The notes under the pieces: generated by a model
Databases searched by the model: none
What the model was told of the DNA's origin: nothing
Seen by the model: only the letters and a program-made list of their open reading frames with translations
Origin: Dasania marina DSM 21967
GTDB lineage: Bacteria > Pseudomonadota > Gammaproteobacteria > Pseudomonadales > Dasaniaceae
DNA length: 64,000 nucleotides
Reading direction: 5' to 3'
Assembly: GCF_000373485.1 (NCBI RefSeq)
Contig: NZ_KB891588.1
Coordinates: 92,575-156,574, forward strand
In this document: positions 7,192 to 17,208 of the stretch, piece by piece
Position numbering within the stretch: position 1 is the first letter of the stretch
Layout: each line of letters opens with the position of its first letter
Translations under genes and position numbers: made by a program

Positions 7192-7233
7192 TTGATCCAC
7201 ATCAACACAGCAAAAACACCACCCCGCTACACT
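7192..7233 (+). promoter_or_regulatory. Anr/FNR-dependent class II promoter of hemN
   Basis: TTGATCCACATCAA at 7192-7205 is a perfect match to the FNR/Anr consensus TTGAT-N4-ATCAA. A -10-like TACACT follows at 7228-7233. That spacing puts the box centre at about -41.5 from a start near 7240, the standard class II activator position. The regulator is encoded two genes downstream. Confidence 0.88.
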
Positions 7234-7271
7234 TTCTGCATCATTCACCACACTTAAAATAGCCTTGCATT

Positions 7272-8690
7272 ATGAGCGACCAGGCCCACCTAACCATTGT
7301 TTCAGACAAAAATGCTGGCACCCATGCCCAGGTTTTGTCCAGTAAATACGATGTGGCCGGGCCACGCTATACCTCTTACCCAACTGCACCGCATTTTAGT
7401 GTCGACTTTGGCTGTAATGAATATCGGCAAGAGCTAATCAAACAAAGAGGCAGCTCTATAGCACCGCTTTCGCTCTATGTGCACATCCCTTTTTGTAAAA
7501 ACATTTGCTACTACTGCGCCTGTAATAAAATCGTTACTCGTGACAGCACGGTAAGCCGGCGCTATTTAAACTATCTCAATAAAGAGATAGCCATGCAGGC
7601 CGAACTGGCCGGACAAGCGCGGCCGGTTACCCAGCTGCATTTTGGTGGCGGCACCCCCACCTTTTTAAACGATGCGGAACTGACTGAGCTTATGCACCAC
7701 CTAGGCCAGCACTTTAAGCTTAGCGACAGCCCCGACCGTGAATACAGCATAGAAATAGACCCACGCACGGTAAATAAAGATAGGCTCGCGCTATTAAAAG
7801 GCTTGGGGTTTAATCGCCTAAGCTTTGGCGTGCAAGATTTTGACCCCGAGGTACAAACAGCTATCAACCGCTGCCAATCCTTTAATATGCTGCTATCGCT
7901 AACCAATGCTGCCCGGCTGTATCAATTTAAATCGGTGAGCTACGACCTCATTTATGGCCTACCCAAGCAAAACCTGCAATCGCTCACTAACACCCTAGAG
8001 CAGGTACTGGAACTGGCCCCCGACCGCATTACTTTTTACAATTACGCCCACCTACCTGCCCGTTTTAGCAGCCAGCGCGCCATAGACCGCCACACCTTAC
8101 CCAGCACAGGGCAGCGCCTAGAGATGCTGGCCTTGATTGCCGATGTACTCACCACGGCCGGCTACGTTTATATAGGCATGGACCATTTTGTTAAACCCAA
8201 TGACGAACTGGCCATCGCCCAACAAGAAGGCCGTTTGCAACGCAACTTCCAAGGCTATTCCACCTGCCTAGCCCCCGACCTAATTGGCTTAGGCGTATCA
8301 TCCATCAGCTCACTACGCCACAGCTACGCCCAAAACGAAAAAGACCTAGAGCGTTACTACGAACAACTGGATAACAACCGCCTCGCCATTAGCCGCGGCC
8401 TGCGTTTAAGCCACGACGACGAAGTTCGCCGCCATATTATTAGCGAGCTTATCTGCAACCTAAACTTGGATATCAAACAAGTAGAGCAACACTTTCAATT
8501 ATGTTTTTTCGAATATTTTGCCAACATTTTAGAAACACTGAAAACATACCAAAAGGATGGCTTAATCCTTATGGAGAGTGATAAAATCCGCGTCACCTTA
8601 GAAGGGCGGTCTATGCTGAGAAATATCTGTATGACTTTTGACCGATATTTAAGCAGCGACGCACAGCCTCGTTACTCAAACACACTGTAA
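7272..8690 (+). CDS. hemN: Oxygen-independent coproporphyrinogen III oxidase
   Basis: HemN is a radical-SAM enzyme that decarboxylates coproporphyrinogen III to protoporphyrinogen IX without O2, supplying haem under low oxygen. The 472-residue protein has the N-terminal GPRYTSYPTAPHF block of true HemN, and the radical-SAM cysteines C75, C79 and C82 (HIPFCKNICYYC, CX3CX2C) with an extra C84. FGGGTPTFL follows near residue 124. It sits 34 bp upstream of anr in the same direction, behind a perfect Anr box. This fits haem supply for the neighbouring cbb3 oxidase. Confidence 0.97.
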   Translation: MSDQAHLTIVSDKNAGTHAQVLSSKYDVAGPRYTSYPTAPHFSVDFGCNEYRQELIKQRGSSIAPLSLYVHIPFCKNICYYCACNKIVTRDSTVSRRYLNYLNKEIAMQAELAGQARPVTQLHFGGGTPTFLNDAELTELMHHLGQHFKLSDSPDREYSIEIDPRTVNKDRLALLKGLGFNRLSFGVQDFDPEVQTAINRCQSFNMLLSLTNAARLYQFKSVSYDLIYGLPKQNLQSLTNTLEQVLELAPDRITFYNYAHLPARFSSQRAIDRHTLPSTGQRLEMLALIADVLTTAGYVYIGMDHFVKPNDELAIAQQEGRLQRNFQGYSTCLAPDLIGLGVSSISSLRHSYAQNEKDLERYYEQLDNNRLAISRGLRLSHDDEVRRHIISELICNLNLDIKQVEQHFQLCFFEYFANILETLKTYQKDGLILMESDKIRVTLEGRSMLRNICMTFDRYLSSDAQPRYSNTL

Positions 8691-8724
8691 CCTTCTTATT
8701 TGACCCACAGGATATTGTCAGATT

Positions 8725-9483
8725 ATGGCTGAGAAAAGCGCATTAGCAGGTAATCTATTGAGCAGTAGTGATAAGTCCTGCCCCCACAACCACCAAGTGT
8801 CCTGTAACGACTGCCGCCTAGGCAGCATCTGCCTACCACTGGCGATGAAAGATGATGATATCGTCAAGCTGGAAGAGATAGTACAGCGCGGCCGCCCCTT
8901 ACAAAAAAACGACCATATTTACCGCGCACACGATAAGTTTCACTCCGTGTATGCGGTACGCTCCGGCACCGTCAAAACCTATAGAGTCACCAACGATGGC
9001 CAAGAGCAAATTACTGGCTTTTACTTTCCCGGCGAAATTATGGGCATGGATGGCATAGGTTCCGGCAAGTACGCCAACTCAGCCAGAGCATTAGAAACCG
9101 CCGCCATCTGCGAAATCCCCTTTGATAGGTTGGAGGCACTCAGCACCGAAGTGCCCAATATGCAACGTCACTTTTTCCAGCTGATGAGCCAAGAGATAAC
9201 CAGCGATCAACAGCTAATCACTTTGTTGAGTAAAAATTCTGCCGAAGAGCGCATCGCAGCCTTGCTAATTAGCATCTCAGCACGTATGGTGCGCCGCAAA
9301 CTGTCAGGCACGCAATTTAGGCTGCCTATGTCACGTACCGATATAGGCAATTACCTAGGTTTAACCATAGAAACAGTCAGTCGAGTTTTTAGCCGCTTTA
9401 AAAAACAAAACCTTGTTGATGTTGATGGCAAGGAAATTACTCTAAAAGATTTAGAGGCCTTAAGAGAAATCGCTGATATGTAA
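8725..9483 (+). CDS. anr: Oxygen-sensing Crp/Fnr-family regulator Anr
   Basis: A 252-residue FNR-type regulator. The N-terminal cluster has C27, C30 and C36, and C129 lies in AICEIPFDRL. Each is shifted by exactly seven from the four [4Fe-4S] ligands of E. coli FNR (C20, C23, C29, C122), so oxygen sensing by cluster loss is expected. A cyclic-nucleotide-type beta-roll is followed by a C-terminal helix-turn-helix (GLTIETVSRVFSRF) with the E-SR recognition signature for TTGAT half-sites. It is probably cotranscribed with hemN and ends at a terminator before the cco operon. Confidence 0.96.
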   Translation: MAEKSALAGNLLSSSDKSCPHNHQVSCNDCRLGSICLPLAMKDDDIVKLEEIVQRGRPLQKNDHIYRAHDKFHSVYAVRSGTVKTYRVTNDGQEQITGFYFPGEIMGMDGIGSGKYANSARALETAAICEIPFDRLEALSTEVPNMQRHFFQLMSQEITSDQQLITLLSKNSAEERIAALLISISARMVRRKLSGTQFRLPMSRTDIGNYLGLTIETVSRVFSRFKKQNLVDVDGKEITLKDLEALREIADM

Positions 9484-9535
9484 GCGACAAGCCCCGCAAG
9501 ATGGCATCTTTTAAGACACGACTCTTTCACAAAAA

Positions 9536-9559
9536 AAAACCAACCTTTTACCTGGTTTT
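9536..9559 (+). terminator. Probable terminator after anr
   Basis: AAAACCA / TGGTTTT form a 7-bp stem around a 10-nt loop, with the stem's own T's as a short U-tract. It lies about 50 bp after the anr stop and separates hemN-anr from ccoN. Confidence 0.5.
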
Positions 9560-9657
9560 CACTCAAGGCAACTATAGCCTAAGTGATCAATGGATAGGCT
9601 GTTATACATCCTATCTGTATTAACAAAAAACAAACGTTCAAATACATAGGGTTATTT

Positions 9658-11085
9658 ATGAATAATCAGCTTGAGCACCCTGTATACAATTACAAGGTGG
9701 TACGCCAGTTTACGATCATGACCGTAGCCTGGGGTGTTATTGGGATGGCCATAGGGGTGCTTATTGCCGCACAGCTGGCCTGGCCTGCGCTAAATTTTGA
9801 GACGCCTTGGCTCACCTTTAGCCGTCTGCGTCCACTGCATACCAACACCGTTATTTTTGCCTTTGGTGGCTCAGCATTATTTGCTACCTCACTGTTTGTA
9901 GTGCAGCGTACTTGTCAGGCTCGCCTGCTCTCAGACAAGCTCGCCTCCTTTGTCTTTTGGGGCTGGCAACTGGTTATCGTCTCAGCCTTCATATCGCTGC
10001 CACTGGGCTACACAACGTCTAAAGAGTACGCCGAGCTAGAATGGCCTATCGACATTTTATTGGCCATTGTCTGGATAGCCTATGCCGTACTATTTTTTGG
10101 CACTATCACTAAACGCAAAACCAGCCACATCTATGTCGCCAACTGGTTTTACGGTGCCTTTATCATCACCGTTGCCGTCTTGCACATCGTCAACAGCGCC
10201 GCTATCCCGGTAAGCATGATGAAATCTTATTCGGTCTATGCCGGTGCTGCCGATGCCATGGTGCAATGGTGGTACGGACATAACGCAGTAGGTTTCTTCT
10301 TAACGGCAGGTTTCTTAGGCATTATGTACTACTTCGTGCCTAAACAAGCGGGTAGACCGGTCTACTCATACCGCTTATCCATTGTGCACTTCTGGGCATT
10401 AATTTCGTTATACATATGGGCCGGCCCTCACCACTTACACTACACCGCACTACCTGACTGGGCACAAAGCCTGGGCATGGTGATGTCATTAATCCTCTTA
10501 GCACCTAGCTGGGGCGGCATGATTAACGGCATGATGACCTTGAGTGGCGCTTGGCACAAATTGCGCACCGACCCCATCTTGCGCTTCTTGGTCGTGTCTC
10601 TATCGTTTTACGGCATGTCGACCTTTGAAGGCCCGATGATGGCGATTAAGACGGTAAACTCACTGTCGCACTACACCGATTGGACCATAGGTCATGTACA
10701 CGCCGGTGCTTTAGGTTGGGTAGCCATGGTAACTATTGGTGCCATCTATCACTTAGTGCCCGTGATGTTTAACAAAGACGCTATGTACAGCACCCCCTTA
10801 ATTAATGTGCACTTCTGGCTGGCCACTATAGGCACGGTACTGTACATCAGCTCTATGTGGGTAAACGGTATCTTACAAGGCTTAATGTGGCGCGCGTATA
10901 ACGCTGACGGCACCTTGACCTATAGTTTTGTAGACTCTGTAGAAGCCAGTTTTCCCGGCTATGTGGTACGCCTCATTGGTGGTATCACCTTCTTTGCGGG
11001 CATGCTGTTTATGGCTTACAACGTATGGCAAACCACTCGCAACACTGAAGCAGCAGCGAACAACCCTGCTACTGCAGCCGCTTAA
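9658..11085 (+). CDS. ccoN: cbb3-type cytochrome c oxidase subunit I
   Basis: The 475-residue catalytic subunit of the high-affinity proton-pumping cbb3 terminal oxidase, an inner-membrane protein of about 12 helices. Haem- and copper-ligand histidines are visible at H61 (RLRPLHTN), in [10 protein letters not shown], in [13 protein letters not shown] and in [14 protein letters not shown]. The length is normal for CcoN. AGGG precedes the ATG. It heads ccoNOQP. Low-oxygen induction by Anr is expected from the family, but only a TGATCAA half-site (9584-9590) is visible upstream. Confidence 0.98.
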   Translation: MNNQLEHPVYNYKVVRQFTIMTVAWGVIGMAIGVLIAAQLAWPALNFETPWLTFSRLRPLHTNTVIFAFGGSALFATSLFVVQRTCQARLLSDKLASFVFWGWQLVIVSAFISLPLGYTTSKEYAELEWPIDILLAIVWIAYAVLFFGTITKRKTSHIYVANWFYGAFIITVAVLHIVNSAAIPVSMMKSYSVYAGAADAMVQWWYGHNAVGFFLTAGFLGIMYYFVPKQAGRPVYSYRLSIVHFWALISLYIWAGPHHLHYTALPDWAQSLGMVMSLILLAPSWGGMINGMMTLSGAWHKLRTDPILRFLVVSLSFYGMSTFEGPMMAIKTVNSLSHYTDWTIGHVHAGALGWVAMVTIGAIYHLVPVMFNKDAMYSTPLINVHFWLATIGTVLYISSMWVNGILQGLMWRAYNADGTLTYSFVDSVEASFPGYVVRLIGGITFFAGMLFMAYNVWQTTRNTEAAANNPATAAA

Positions 11086-11104
11086 GCGCCGGAGGATAGT
11101 TAAA

Positions 11105-11713
11105 ATGAATCATGATTTTGTAGAAAAAAATATTGGTGTCATGTCGGTGTTGGTTATTGTAGCCATCAGCTTTGGTGCTCTAGTAGAAATCGTACCGCTA
11201 TTTTTCATCAAGCAAACCACTGAGCCGATAGCGGGGCTTATGCCCTACACCGCGCTACAACTGGAAGGCCGCGATATCTATATACGTGAGGGCTGCAGCA
11301 ACTGTCACTCACAAATGATACGCCCTATGCGCGCAGAAACTGAGCGCTACGGCCACTATTCCGTAGCCGGTGAATCGGTATACGACCACCCCTTCCTATG
11401 GGGCTCTAAGCGCACCGGGCCAGATTTGGCGCGCGTAGGCGGCCGTTACAGTGATGATTGGCACCGTGCTCACTTAATGAATCCTAGAGATGTCGTGCCC
11501 GAGTCGAATATGCCTGCCTTCCCTTGGTTGTTTGAAAACAGCTTAACTGGCGAGCATACAGCCGCTAAAATGCGCGCCCTGCGTATAGTCGGTGTGCCTT
11601 ACACTGACCAAGATATTGCTGGCGCTAAAGAAGCAGTAGCAGGCAGGGTGGAAATTGAAGCCCTGATTGCCTACTTACAAAACCTCGGCCTATTGCTTAA
11701 GCATAAACGCTAA
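11105..11713 (+). CDS. ccoO: cbb3-type cytochrome c oxidase subunit II
   Basis: CcoO is the membrane-anchored mono-haem cytochrome c subunit that passes electrons to CcoN. The 202-residue product has one N-terminal membrane helix (residues ~10-35) and the haem motif CSNCH at C64-H68; ESNMPAFPW supplies a likely axial Met. The start is the ATG at 11105, behind GGAGG. An in-frame upstream start at 10961 lies inside ccoN and is rejected. Confidence 0.97.
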   Translation: MNHDFVEKNIGVMSVLVIVAISFGALVEIVPLFFIKQTTEPIAGLMPYTALQLEGRDIYIREGCSNCHSQMIRPMRAETERYGHYSVAGESVYDHPFLWGSKRTGPDLARVGGRYSDDWHRAHLMNPRDVVPESNMPAFPWLFENSLTGEHTAAKMRALRIVGVPYTDQDIAGAKEAVAGRVEIEALIAYLQNLGLLLKHKR

Positions 11714-11727
11714 GCGGGGAGACTGGC

Positions 11728-11892
11728 ATGGACATTAATACATTTCGCGGTTTAGCCACAGTGTTTGCCTTTATCGCATTCATTAGCATATGCCTATGGG
11801 CTTACAGCAAGCAGCGTAAAAAAGACTTTGATGACGCCGCCAATTTACCCTTTGCCGATGACAAACCCTCATCAGACGGAGAATCTCAATGA
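11728..11892 (+). CDS. ccoQ: cbb3-type cytochrome oxidase subunit CcoQ/FixQ
   Basis: A 54-residue single-pass membrane protein beginning MDINTFRGLATVFAFIAF, with a basic then acidic cytoplasmic tail (YSKQRKKDFDDAANLPFADD). This is the usual form of CcoQ, which stabilises the cbb3 complex. The start ATG follows GGGGAGACTGGC. The TGA stop (11890-11892) overlaps the ccoP ATG (11889) in an ATGA junction. Its place between ccoO and ccoP confirms the call. Confidence 0.95.
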   Translation: MDINTFRGLATVFAFIAFISICLWAYSKQRKKDFDDAANLPFADDKPSSDGESQ

Positions 11893-12770
11893 GTCCTTTC
11901 TGGAGTGCATGGATAATAATCCTAACCACTATCTTTTTAATGGGTATCAGCTGGATACTACTGGCTAACCGTAAAACGCAAGACCGTGGCCCCGATGCCA
12001 CTACCGGCCACGAGTACGACGGTATCGTTGAATACGACAACCCCATGCCCCTATGGTGGATACAAGCGTTTGTCCTCACTATTATTTTTGGCATAGGTTA
12101 CCTCATTGCCTACCCCGGCATGGGTAACTGGCCCGGCGTATTGGGATGGACCTCTGTCGGCCAATGGCAGGAAGAAGTAGACCAAGCGGCAGAGCGCTAC
12201 GACGACGTGTTTGCCGACTACTCAGCCACCCCTATTCCCGAGCTAGCGCAAGACCCTAAAGCCATGCGCATGGCGCAACGTATGTTTGCTAACAACTGTG
12301 CCGTTTGTCACGGTGCCGATGCAGGCGGCGGCTACGGCTTCCCTAACTTAACCGACACCGATTGGTTATACGGCGGCAGCCCTGAGCAAATCAAAACCAC
12401 CATTACCCACGGCCGTAACGCCGCGATGCCTCAGTGGGGCAACGTCGTCGGCGATCAGGGTGTGCGTGAGATTAGCGCCTATGTATACAGTTTAAACGGC
12501 CGTGAGGCCGATGCAGGCTTAGCAGCCGAAGGTGGCAAAAAGTTTCAAATGTTTTGCTCTAGCTGCCACGGTAAAGATGCCAAGGGTAACTACGCTTTTG
12601 GTGCGCCTAACCTAAGTGACAGCGTCTGGTTATATGGCGGCTCTATGGGCCAAATTCAGCACACCTTACAAAACGGTCGCTCGGGCCACATGCCTGCGCA
12701 CCAAGAGCTACTGAGTGCCGATAAAATCCATATGCTAAGTAGCTACGTGTGGAGCTTATCTAATCAGTAA
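11889..12770 (+). CDS. ccoP: cbb3-type cytochrome c oxidase subunit III (di-haem)
   Basis: The 293-residue di-haem cytochrome c subunit that receives electrons from soluble cytochromes. It has two N-terminal membrane helices (about residues 5-25 and 57-75, as in two-helix CcoP). Two periplasmic cytochrome c domains carry CAVCH at 137-141 and CSSCH at 223-227, each followed by a Gly-Met haem-ligand region (AAMPQWG, GHMPAH). It overlaps ccoQ by 4 bp and closes the structural operon. ccoG begins 58 bp later. Confidence 0.98.
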   Translation: MSPFWSAWIIILTTIFLMGISWILLANRKTQDRGPDATTGHEYDGIVEYDNPMPLWWIQAFVLTIIFGIGYLIAYPGMGNWPGVLGWTSVGQWQEEVDQAAERYDDVFADYSATPIPELAQDPKAMRMAQRMFANNCAVCHGADAGGGYGFPNLTDTDWLYGGSPEQIKTTITHGRNAAMPQWGNVVGDQGVREISAYVYSLNGREADAGLAAEGGKKFQMFCSSCHGKDAKGNYAFGAPNLSDSVWLYGGSMGQIQHTLQNGRSGHMPAHQELLSADKIHMLSSYVWSLSNQ

Positions 12771-12828
12771 GCAACAACACTTTAACAACATTTTTTAATT
12801 ATTAGTTTGTTCAACGTTTGAGGTAATC

Positions 12829-14232
12829 ATGACTAAGCAGCGCGATCCTGTTGAAGAGTTTCACCCCGCCGGGGTCGCCGAGTTAGACCTTTACCAAAAA
12901 CGTGAAAAAATCTACACCCGAAAAATTGAAGGTTTCTACCAGAAGATTCGAGTGTACACGGGTTGGCCATTACTACTGCTCTATTTTATAGTGCCGTGGC
13001 TAACATGGAATGGTCACCCCGCTGTTTTATTCGACCTACCCGCCAGACAATTCCACGTCTTTTTTTGGACTTTCTGGCCACAAGATTTTTATTTATTGGC
13101 CGGCATTTTAATTATTGCCGCCTTTGCCTTGTTTACTGTCACCGCTTGGGTGGGACGTGTTTGGTGTGGCTACACCTGCCCGCAAACCGTTTGGACCGCT
13201 ATTTTTATGTGGGCCGAACAAAAGTTTGAAGGCAGCCGCAACCAGCGTATCAAGCTAGACAACAAACCCATGCACTGGCAGAAGTTTTTCCGCAAACTGG
13301 CCAAGCACACGGTTTGGGTCAGCGTTTCTCTCGCTACCGGCGTCACCTTTGTTGGCTATTTCACCCCTATTTACGATTTAGTTTTTCTCTTAGATTACGG
13401 CCTATGGGGCTCGATGTGGATTACCTTTTTCACCTGCGCCACTTACATTAATGCCGGCTATATGCGCGAACAAGTGTGCATTTATATGTGCCCCTATGCG
13501 CGCTTTCAATCAGTAATGTTCGACAAAGACACGCTATTAGTATCCTACGATACCAAGCGTGGTGAACCCAGAGGCTCGCGTAAAAAAGACACTAACCTAG
13601 AACAAGAAAACTTAGGCGCCTGTGTCGATTGTAATATCTGCGTACAAGTTTGCCCCACCGGCATAGATATACGCGACGGCCTACAGGTGGAGTGTATTAA
13701 CTGCGCCCTGTGTATAGACGGCTGTAATAGCGTGATGGATCAAATGGGTTATGAGCGTGGCCTGATACGCTACACCACCGAGCACGAATTAGAAGGCTAT
13801 AAAGGCAACCGCTACCATCCGCGTTTTATCGCCTATGGCGTGGTCCTGCTGATTATGCTCACTGCCTTTGGCTACAGCCTGCTTACCCGCATCCCGCTGG
13901 AAGCTGACGTGGTGCGTGAACGCGGCAAGCTCTACCAACGCACCCCCACAGGCCATATAGAAAACATGTATGTGCTAAAAATCATGAATAAAGATCAACA
14001 GCCCCATACCTATAGTATTTCCTTTAGCGGCTTGGATCAGGCTGAACTTAAAGGTGATACTGAAAAAACCTTAGGCGCCGGTGAAATCCTCGAGTTACCA
14101 GTGCGTCTTAATATCGCCCCAGAGCAGCTACAGCGCTTAAACAGTACAATTTATTATCATATAAGGTCACTGGACGACCCCGACATTCACATGAGCATAG
14201 AAAGCCGCTTTATAGGCCCAGGAACTCCTTAA
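12829..14232 (+). CDS. ccoG: cbb3 oxidase assembly protein CcoG (RdxA/FixG)
   Basis: A 467-residue polytopic membrane ferredoxin of the CcoG/RdxA family, proposed to reduce Cu(II) during cbb3 oxidase maturation. Two [4Fe-4S] clusters are clearly encoded: C265, C268, C271, C275 and C289, C292, C295, C299. Further conserved cysteine pairs occur in WCGYTCPQT (C113, C117) and VCIYMCPYAR (C217, C221). Five or so helices precede an Ig-like periplasmic C-terminal domain (~370-467). It is followed by ccoH with a one-base overlap, so ccoGHIS form an assembly operon. Confidence 0.97.
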   Translation: MTKQRDPVEEFHPAGVAELDLYQKREKIYTRKIEGFYQKIRVYTGWPLLLLYFIVPWLTWNGHPAVLFDLPARQFHVFFWTFWPQDFYLLAGILIIAAFALFTVTAWVGRVWCGYTCPQTVWTAIFMWAEQKFEGSRNQRIKLDNKPMHWQKFFRKLAKHTVWVSVSLATGVTFVGYFTPIYDLVFLLDYGLWGSMWITFFTCATYINAGYMREQVCIYMCPYARFQSVMFDKDTLLVSYDTKRGEPRGSRKKDTNLEQENLGACVDCNICVQVCPTGIDIRDGLQVECINCALCIDGCNSVMDQMGYERGLIRYTTEHELEGYKGNRYHPRFIAYGVVLLIMLTAFGYSLLTRIPLEADVVRERGKLYQRTPTGHIENMYVLKIMNKDQQPHTYSISFSGLDQAELKGDTEKTLGAGEILELPVRLNIAPEQLQRLNSTIYYHIRSLDDPDIHMSIESRFIGPGTP

Positions 14233-14771
14233 TGAATAACAGTGATAACGGCAAGCAGCCAGCGCCTTGGTACCGACAGTTTTGGTTATGGTTTCTTGTT
14301 TTTTTCCCCGCGTTAGCGGTAGTGGCGGGCACCATCACCATTATTATTGCGGTAAAAAATGAAGACAGCCTAGTACGCGACGATTACTACAAAGCGGGGC
14401 TAGCCATTAACAGCGTCCTCGCCCATGATAAGTTTGCCAGCCAACATAATGTGCAAGGGGCGCTGCTCATAGACCCTCTCACCGGCGGCCTACAGCTGGA
14501 ACTGCAAGGTGATTTAGAGACGCTACCTAACAGCCTACAACTAGACTTTATCCACCCCGCCGCGCAGCCGCTAGATTTTAGCGTGAGCCTACTCAAACGC
14601 CGTGACAACCTCTACTTGGGGCAGCTAGATCATAGCCTTAACAATCGCTGGTATTTACAACTCAGTGATAAACAGGCCGACACAGATAAAACCTGGCGTT
14701 TAAGCGCAGAACTTAACTTTGCCACCGATCATGGCGAGCGCATTAGCCTTAGTTTTGCCCCCTCGCTGTAA
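14232..14771 (+). CDS. ccoH: cbb3 oxidase assembly protein CcoH/FixH
   Basis: A 179-residue FixH-family protein with a short cytoplasmic N-terminus, one membrane helix (FWLWFLVFFPALAVVAGTIT, residues ~17-40) and a periplasmic domain. The conserved DDYYKAGLAIN block follows the helix. CcoH associates with CcoP and the copper transporter CcoI during oxidase assembly. Its ATG overlaps the ccoG stop by one base and ccoI begins 3 bp after its stop. Confidence 0.93.
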   Translation: MNNSDNGKQPAPWYRQFWLWFLVFFPALAVVAGTITIIIAVKNEDSLVRDDYYKAGLAINSVLAHDKFASQHNVQGALLIDPLTGGLQLELQGDLETLPNSLQLDFIHPAAQPLDFSVSLLKRRDNLYLGQLDHSLNNRWYLQLSDKQADTDKTWRLSAELNFATDHGERISLSFAPSL

Positions 14772-14774
14772 ACC

Positions 14775-17204
14775 ATGCCCACCTCCTCACCCGCTCACAG
14801 CACTGCCTGCTACCACTGCCAGTTACCTATCATGGCCGGTGATCGCTTTGCCTGTGAGTTAGACGGGGCCAGCCAAGGTTTTTGCTGCCCAGCGTGCATG
14901 GCCGTAGCTCAAACCATACACGCTGGTGGCATGGGCGCGTTCTACCGTTACCAACAAGCCGCCGAACAACGGCCACCACAAGCGCTGCTAGACGAAAAGT
15001 TTGCCGTTTTTGACCAAGCCGATTTTCAACAGCGTTTTGTTAAAACACAAGGCCAGCAGCGTGAAACCGAATTACTAATAGGCGGCATGCACTGCGCCGC
15101 CTGCGTGTGGCTGCTAGAAAAACAACTGGCACAACTCCGCGGCATGGTTAGCGTTTCGGTAAGCCTAGTGGCACAAAAGGCTATTATTGTTTGGCGCGAT
15201 GAATTAACCCTAAGCGAAATTTGCCAGAGCATAGCGGCCATAGGCTACGAGCCCGAACCCTATCACCACGACCAATTGGTAGAATTGCAACAACGCGAAC
15301 AACGCACCGCCCTACGCCGCCTTGGCGTAGCCGGCATAGGCATGATGCAGGTGGGCATGTTTGCCATCGCCCTCTACGCTGGCGACATGCAAGACATCAA
15401 CATTGATAACCGCAATTTTATGCGGGTAATTAGTTTATTAGTGGCTACCGTGGTGGTGTTTTATTCTGCCCGCAGTTTTTTTATAGGCGCTTGGCAGGGA
15501 CTTAAAAAAACCAAACCCGTTATGGATCTTCCTGTAGCCATCGCCATAGGCTTGGCTTACGGTGCCAGCATACGCGCCACCTTTAGCGGCAGCGGTGAAG
15601 TGTATTTTGACTCCGTCACCATGTTTACTTTTTTACTGCTAGCCGGCCGTTATGTAGAGATGCGCGCCCGCCATTATCACGGCCGCCTCAGCAGCCATTT
15701 GCAAAGTCTACTGCCCAGCACCGCCACCCGCATAAGCACCGTCAACGGCGAAAAAAACCTAACAGCCGTGCCCCTGTTTAACATACAGCAGGATGATGTC
15801 TTACTGATTAAGCCCGGCCACACCATACCCGCCGACGGTATTATTATTGAAGGCCAAAGCAGTATTAACGAAGCTCAGCTTACCGGTGAATTTACCCCGC
15901 TAAACAAAGGCCCAGGCGACGCTTTAATTGCCGGCACTATCAATGTCAGCAACCCCCTTAGCATGCGCGTCACCGCCACCGGTGCCAAATTACAATTAGA
16001 ATCTATCGCCCAACTCATTAACCAGGGCCAACACAGCAAGCCCAAGCTGGCGATGCTAGCCGACAGGCTATCCCTGTATTTTATTAGCGCCGTACTATTC
16101 ATCGCTGCGGCCACGTATTTTGTGTGGCTGAACATTGATGCCCAGCAGGCCTTTTGGATAAGCCTATCGGTATTAGTAGTGAGCTGCCCCTGCGCCTTAT
16201 CACTGGCCACCCCCGCCGCGATTACCGCCGCCAGCCATCGCCTGCGCCAAGAAGGCGTGTTTGTCGCCAAGGCGCAGCTATGGGAAAGCCTGCCCGCCAT
16301 ACGGCACATCGTATTTGATAAAACCGGCACCCTCACTCAAGGCAAACTCAGCATAGAACAAACCCACTGCTGCACCGGCTACCAACGCGAACAGGTATTG
16401 CGCATCGCCGCACAATTAGAAAACTGCTCCGAGCACCCCATCGCCGCCGCCTTCAGCGCTTACAGCCACAGCCAAGCGCAACAAGTCCGCAGTACCCCTT
16501 ACCAAGGTTTAGAAGGTGAGGTGGATGGCCAGCGCTATCGCATAGGCAAGGCCAGTTTTGGCGGGGAATTTTACGGCCAAACTGACGCCAGCCCACCGCA
16601 GCAGGCTGACGGCCAGTGGATACTGCTGAGCAACTCGCAAGGGCCCTGTGCCTGGTTTCAACTTGCAGATCCGCTGCGCAGCGACACCGCCAGCACCGTG
16701 CAACAACTCAAACAACAAGGCTTCACCCTGCATTTATTAAGCGGTGATAGTTCCGGCAGCGCCCAGCGGCTTAGCCAACAACTGGCGATGGACCATTGCA
16801 TAGCCTCCGCCAGCCCCGCCGACAAATTACACTATATACAAGGCCTACAAAGCGAAGGGCCGGTGATGATGCTGGGGGACGGCATTAACGATATACCGGT
16901 ACTGGCTGCTGCCGATGTTTCCGTGGCTATGGCCAACGCCCCCGACGTTGCCAAGACGCAAGCCGACTGTATTTTATTATCGGGGCACTTAAGCGGCGTA
17001 CTCACCTTATACAGCATGGCGAAACGCACCCAACAGATTATTCGGCAAAATCTCAGCTGGGCCTTGCTGTACAATATCAGCATTATTCCCTTGGCGGCCT
17101 GTGGTTTAATACCGCCCTATTTAGCCGCCGTGGGTATGTCGTTAAGCTCCTTATTGGTATTGCTTAACGCCCTGCGACTACAAGGCCATCGCCTACCGGT
17201 TTAA
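14775..17204 (+). CDS. ccoI: Copper-translocating P-type ATPase CcoI (FixI)
   Basis: A P1B-type ATPase of 809 residues that exports Cu(I) for cbb3 oxidase assembly. In order: an N-terminal Cys-rich module (CYHC, FCCPAC; residues 12-41) typical of FixI/CcoI; an HMA domain with GMHCAAC (C107, C110); the TGE motif (370-372); the transmembrane copper motif CPC (471-473); and the phosphorylation site DKTGT (D515). MLGDGINDIPVLAAADVSVA forms the nucleotide/hinge region. It is translationally close to ccoH and ccoS. The context makes oxidase biogenesis, not copper detoxification, the likely role. Confidence 0.97.
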   Translation: MPTSSPAHSTACYHCQLPIMAGDRFACELDGASQGFCCPACMAVAQTIHAGGMGAFYRYQQAAEQRPPQALLDEKFAVFDQADFQQRFVKTQGQQRETELLIGGMHCAACVWLLEKQLAQLRGMVSVSVSLVAQKAIIVWRDELTLSEICQSIAAIGYEPEPYHHDQLVELQQREQRTALRRLGVAGIGMMQVGMFAIALYAGDMQDINIDNRNFMRVISLLVATVVVFYSARSFFIGAWQGLKKTKPVMDLPVAIAIGLAYGASIRATFSGSGEVYFDSVTMFTFLLLAGRYVEMRARHYHGRLSSHLQSLLPSTATRISTVNGEKNLTAVPLFNIQQDDVLLIKPGHTIPADGIIIEGQSSINEAQLTGEFTPLNKGPGDALIAGTINVSNPLSMRVTATGAKLQLESIAQLINQGQHSKPKLAMLADRLSLYFISAVLFIAAATYFVWLNIDAQQAFWISLSVLVVSCPCALSLATPAAITAASHRLRQEGVFVAKAQLWESLPAIRHIVFDKTGTLTQGKLSIEQTHCCTGYQREQVLRIAAQLENCSEHPIAAAFSAYSHSQAQQVRSTPYQGLEGEVDGQRYRIGKASFGGEFYGQTDASPPQQADGQWILLSNSQGPCAWFQLADPLRSDTASTVQQLKQQGFTLHLLSGDSSGSAQRLSQQLAMDHCIASASPADKLHYIQGLQSEGPVMMLGDGINDIPVLAAADVSVAMANAPDVAKTQADCILLSGHLSGVLTLYSMAKRTQQIIRQNLSWALLYNISIIPLAACGLIPPYLAAVGMSLSSLLVLLNALRLQGHRLPV

Positions 17205-17208
17205 CTTT

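Noticed and set aside
9577..9590. Full Anr/FNR box upstream of ccoN
   Set aside because: Only the right half-site ATCAA matches; the left half (GCCTA) has no similarity to TTGAT. Kept only as a half-site in a finding.
10961..11104. Upstream start for ccoO inside ccoN
   Set aside because: The ATG at 11105 has a strong GGAGG and gives the normal CcoO N-terminus.
12771..12828. Anr box or separate promoter between ccoP and ccoG
   Set aside because: The TTGTTCAACGTTTGA stretch resembles half-sites but has neither the right symmetry nor spacing.
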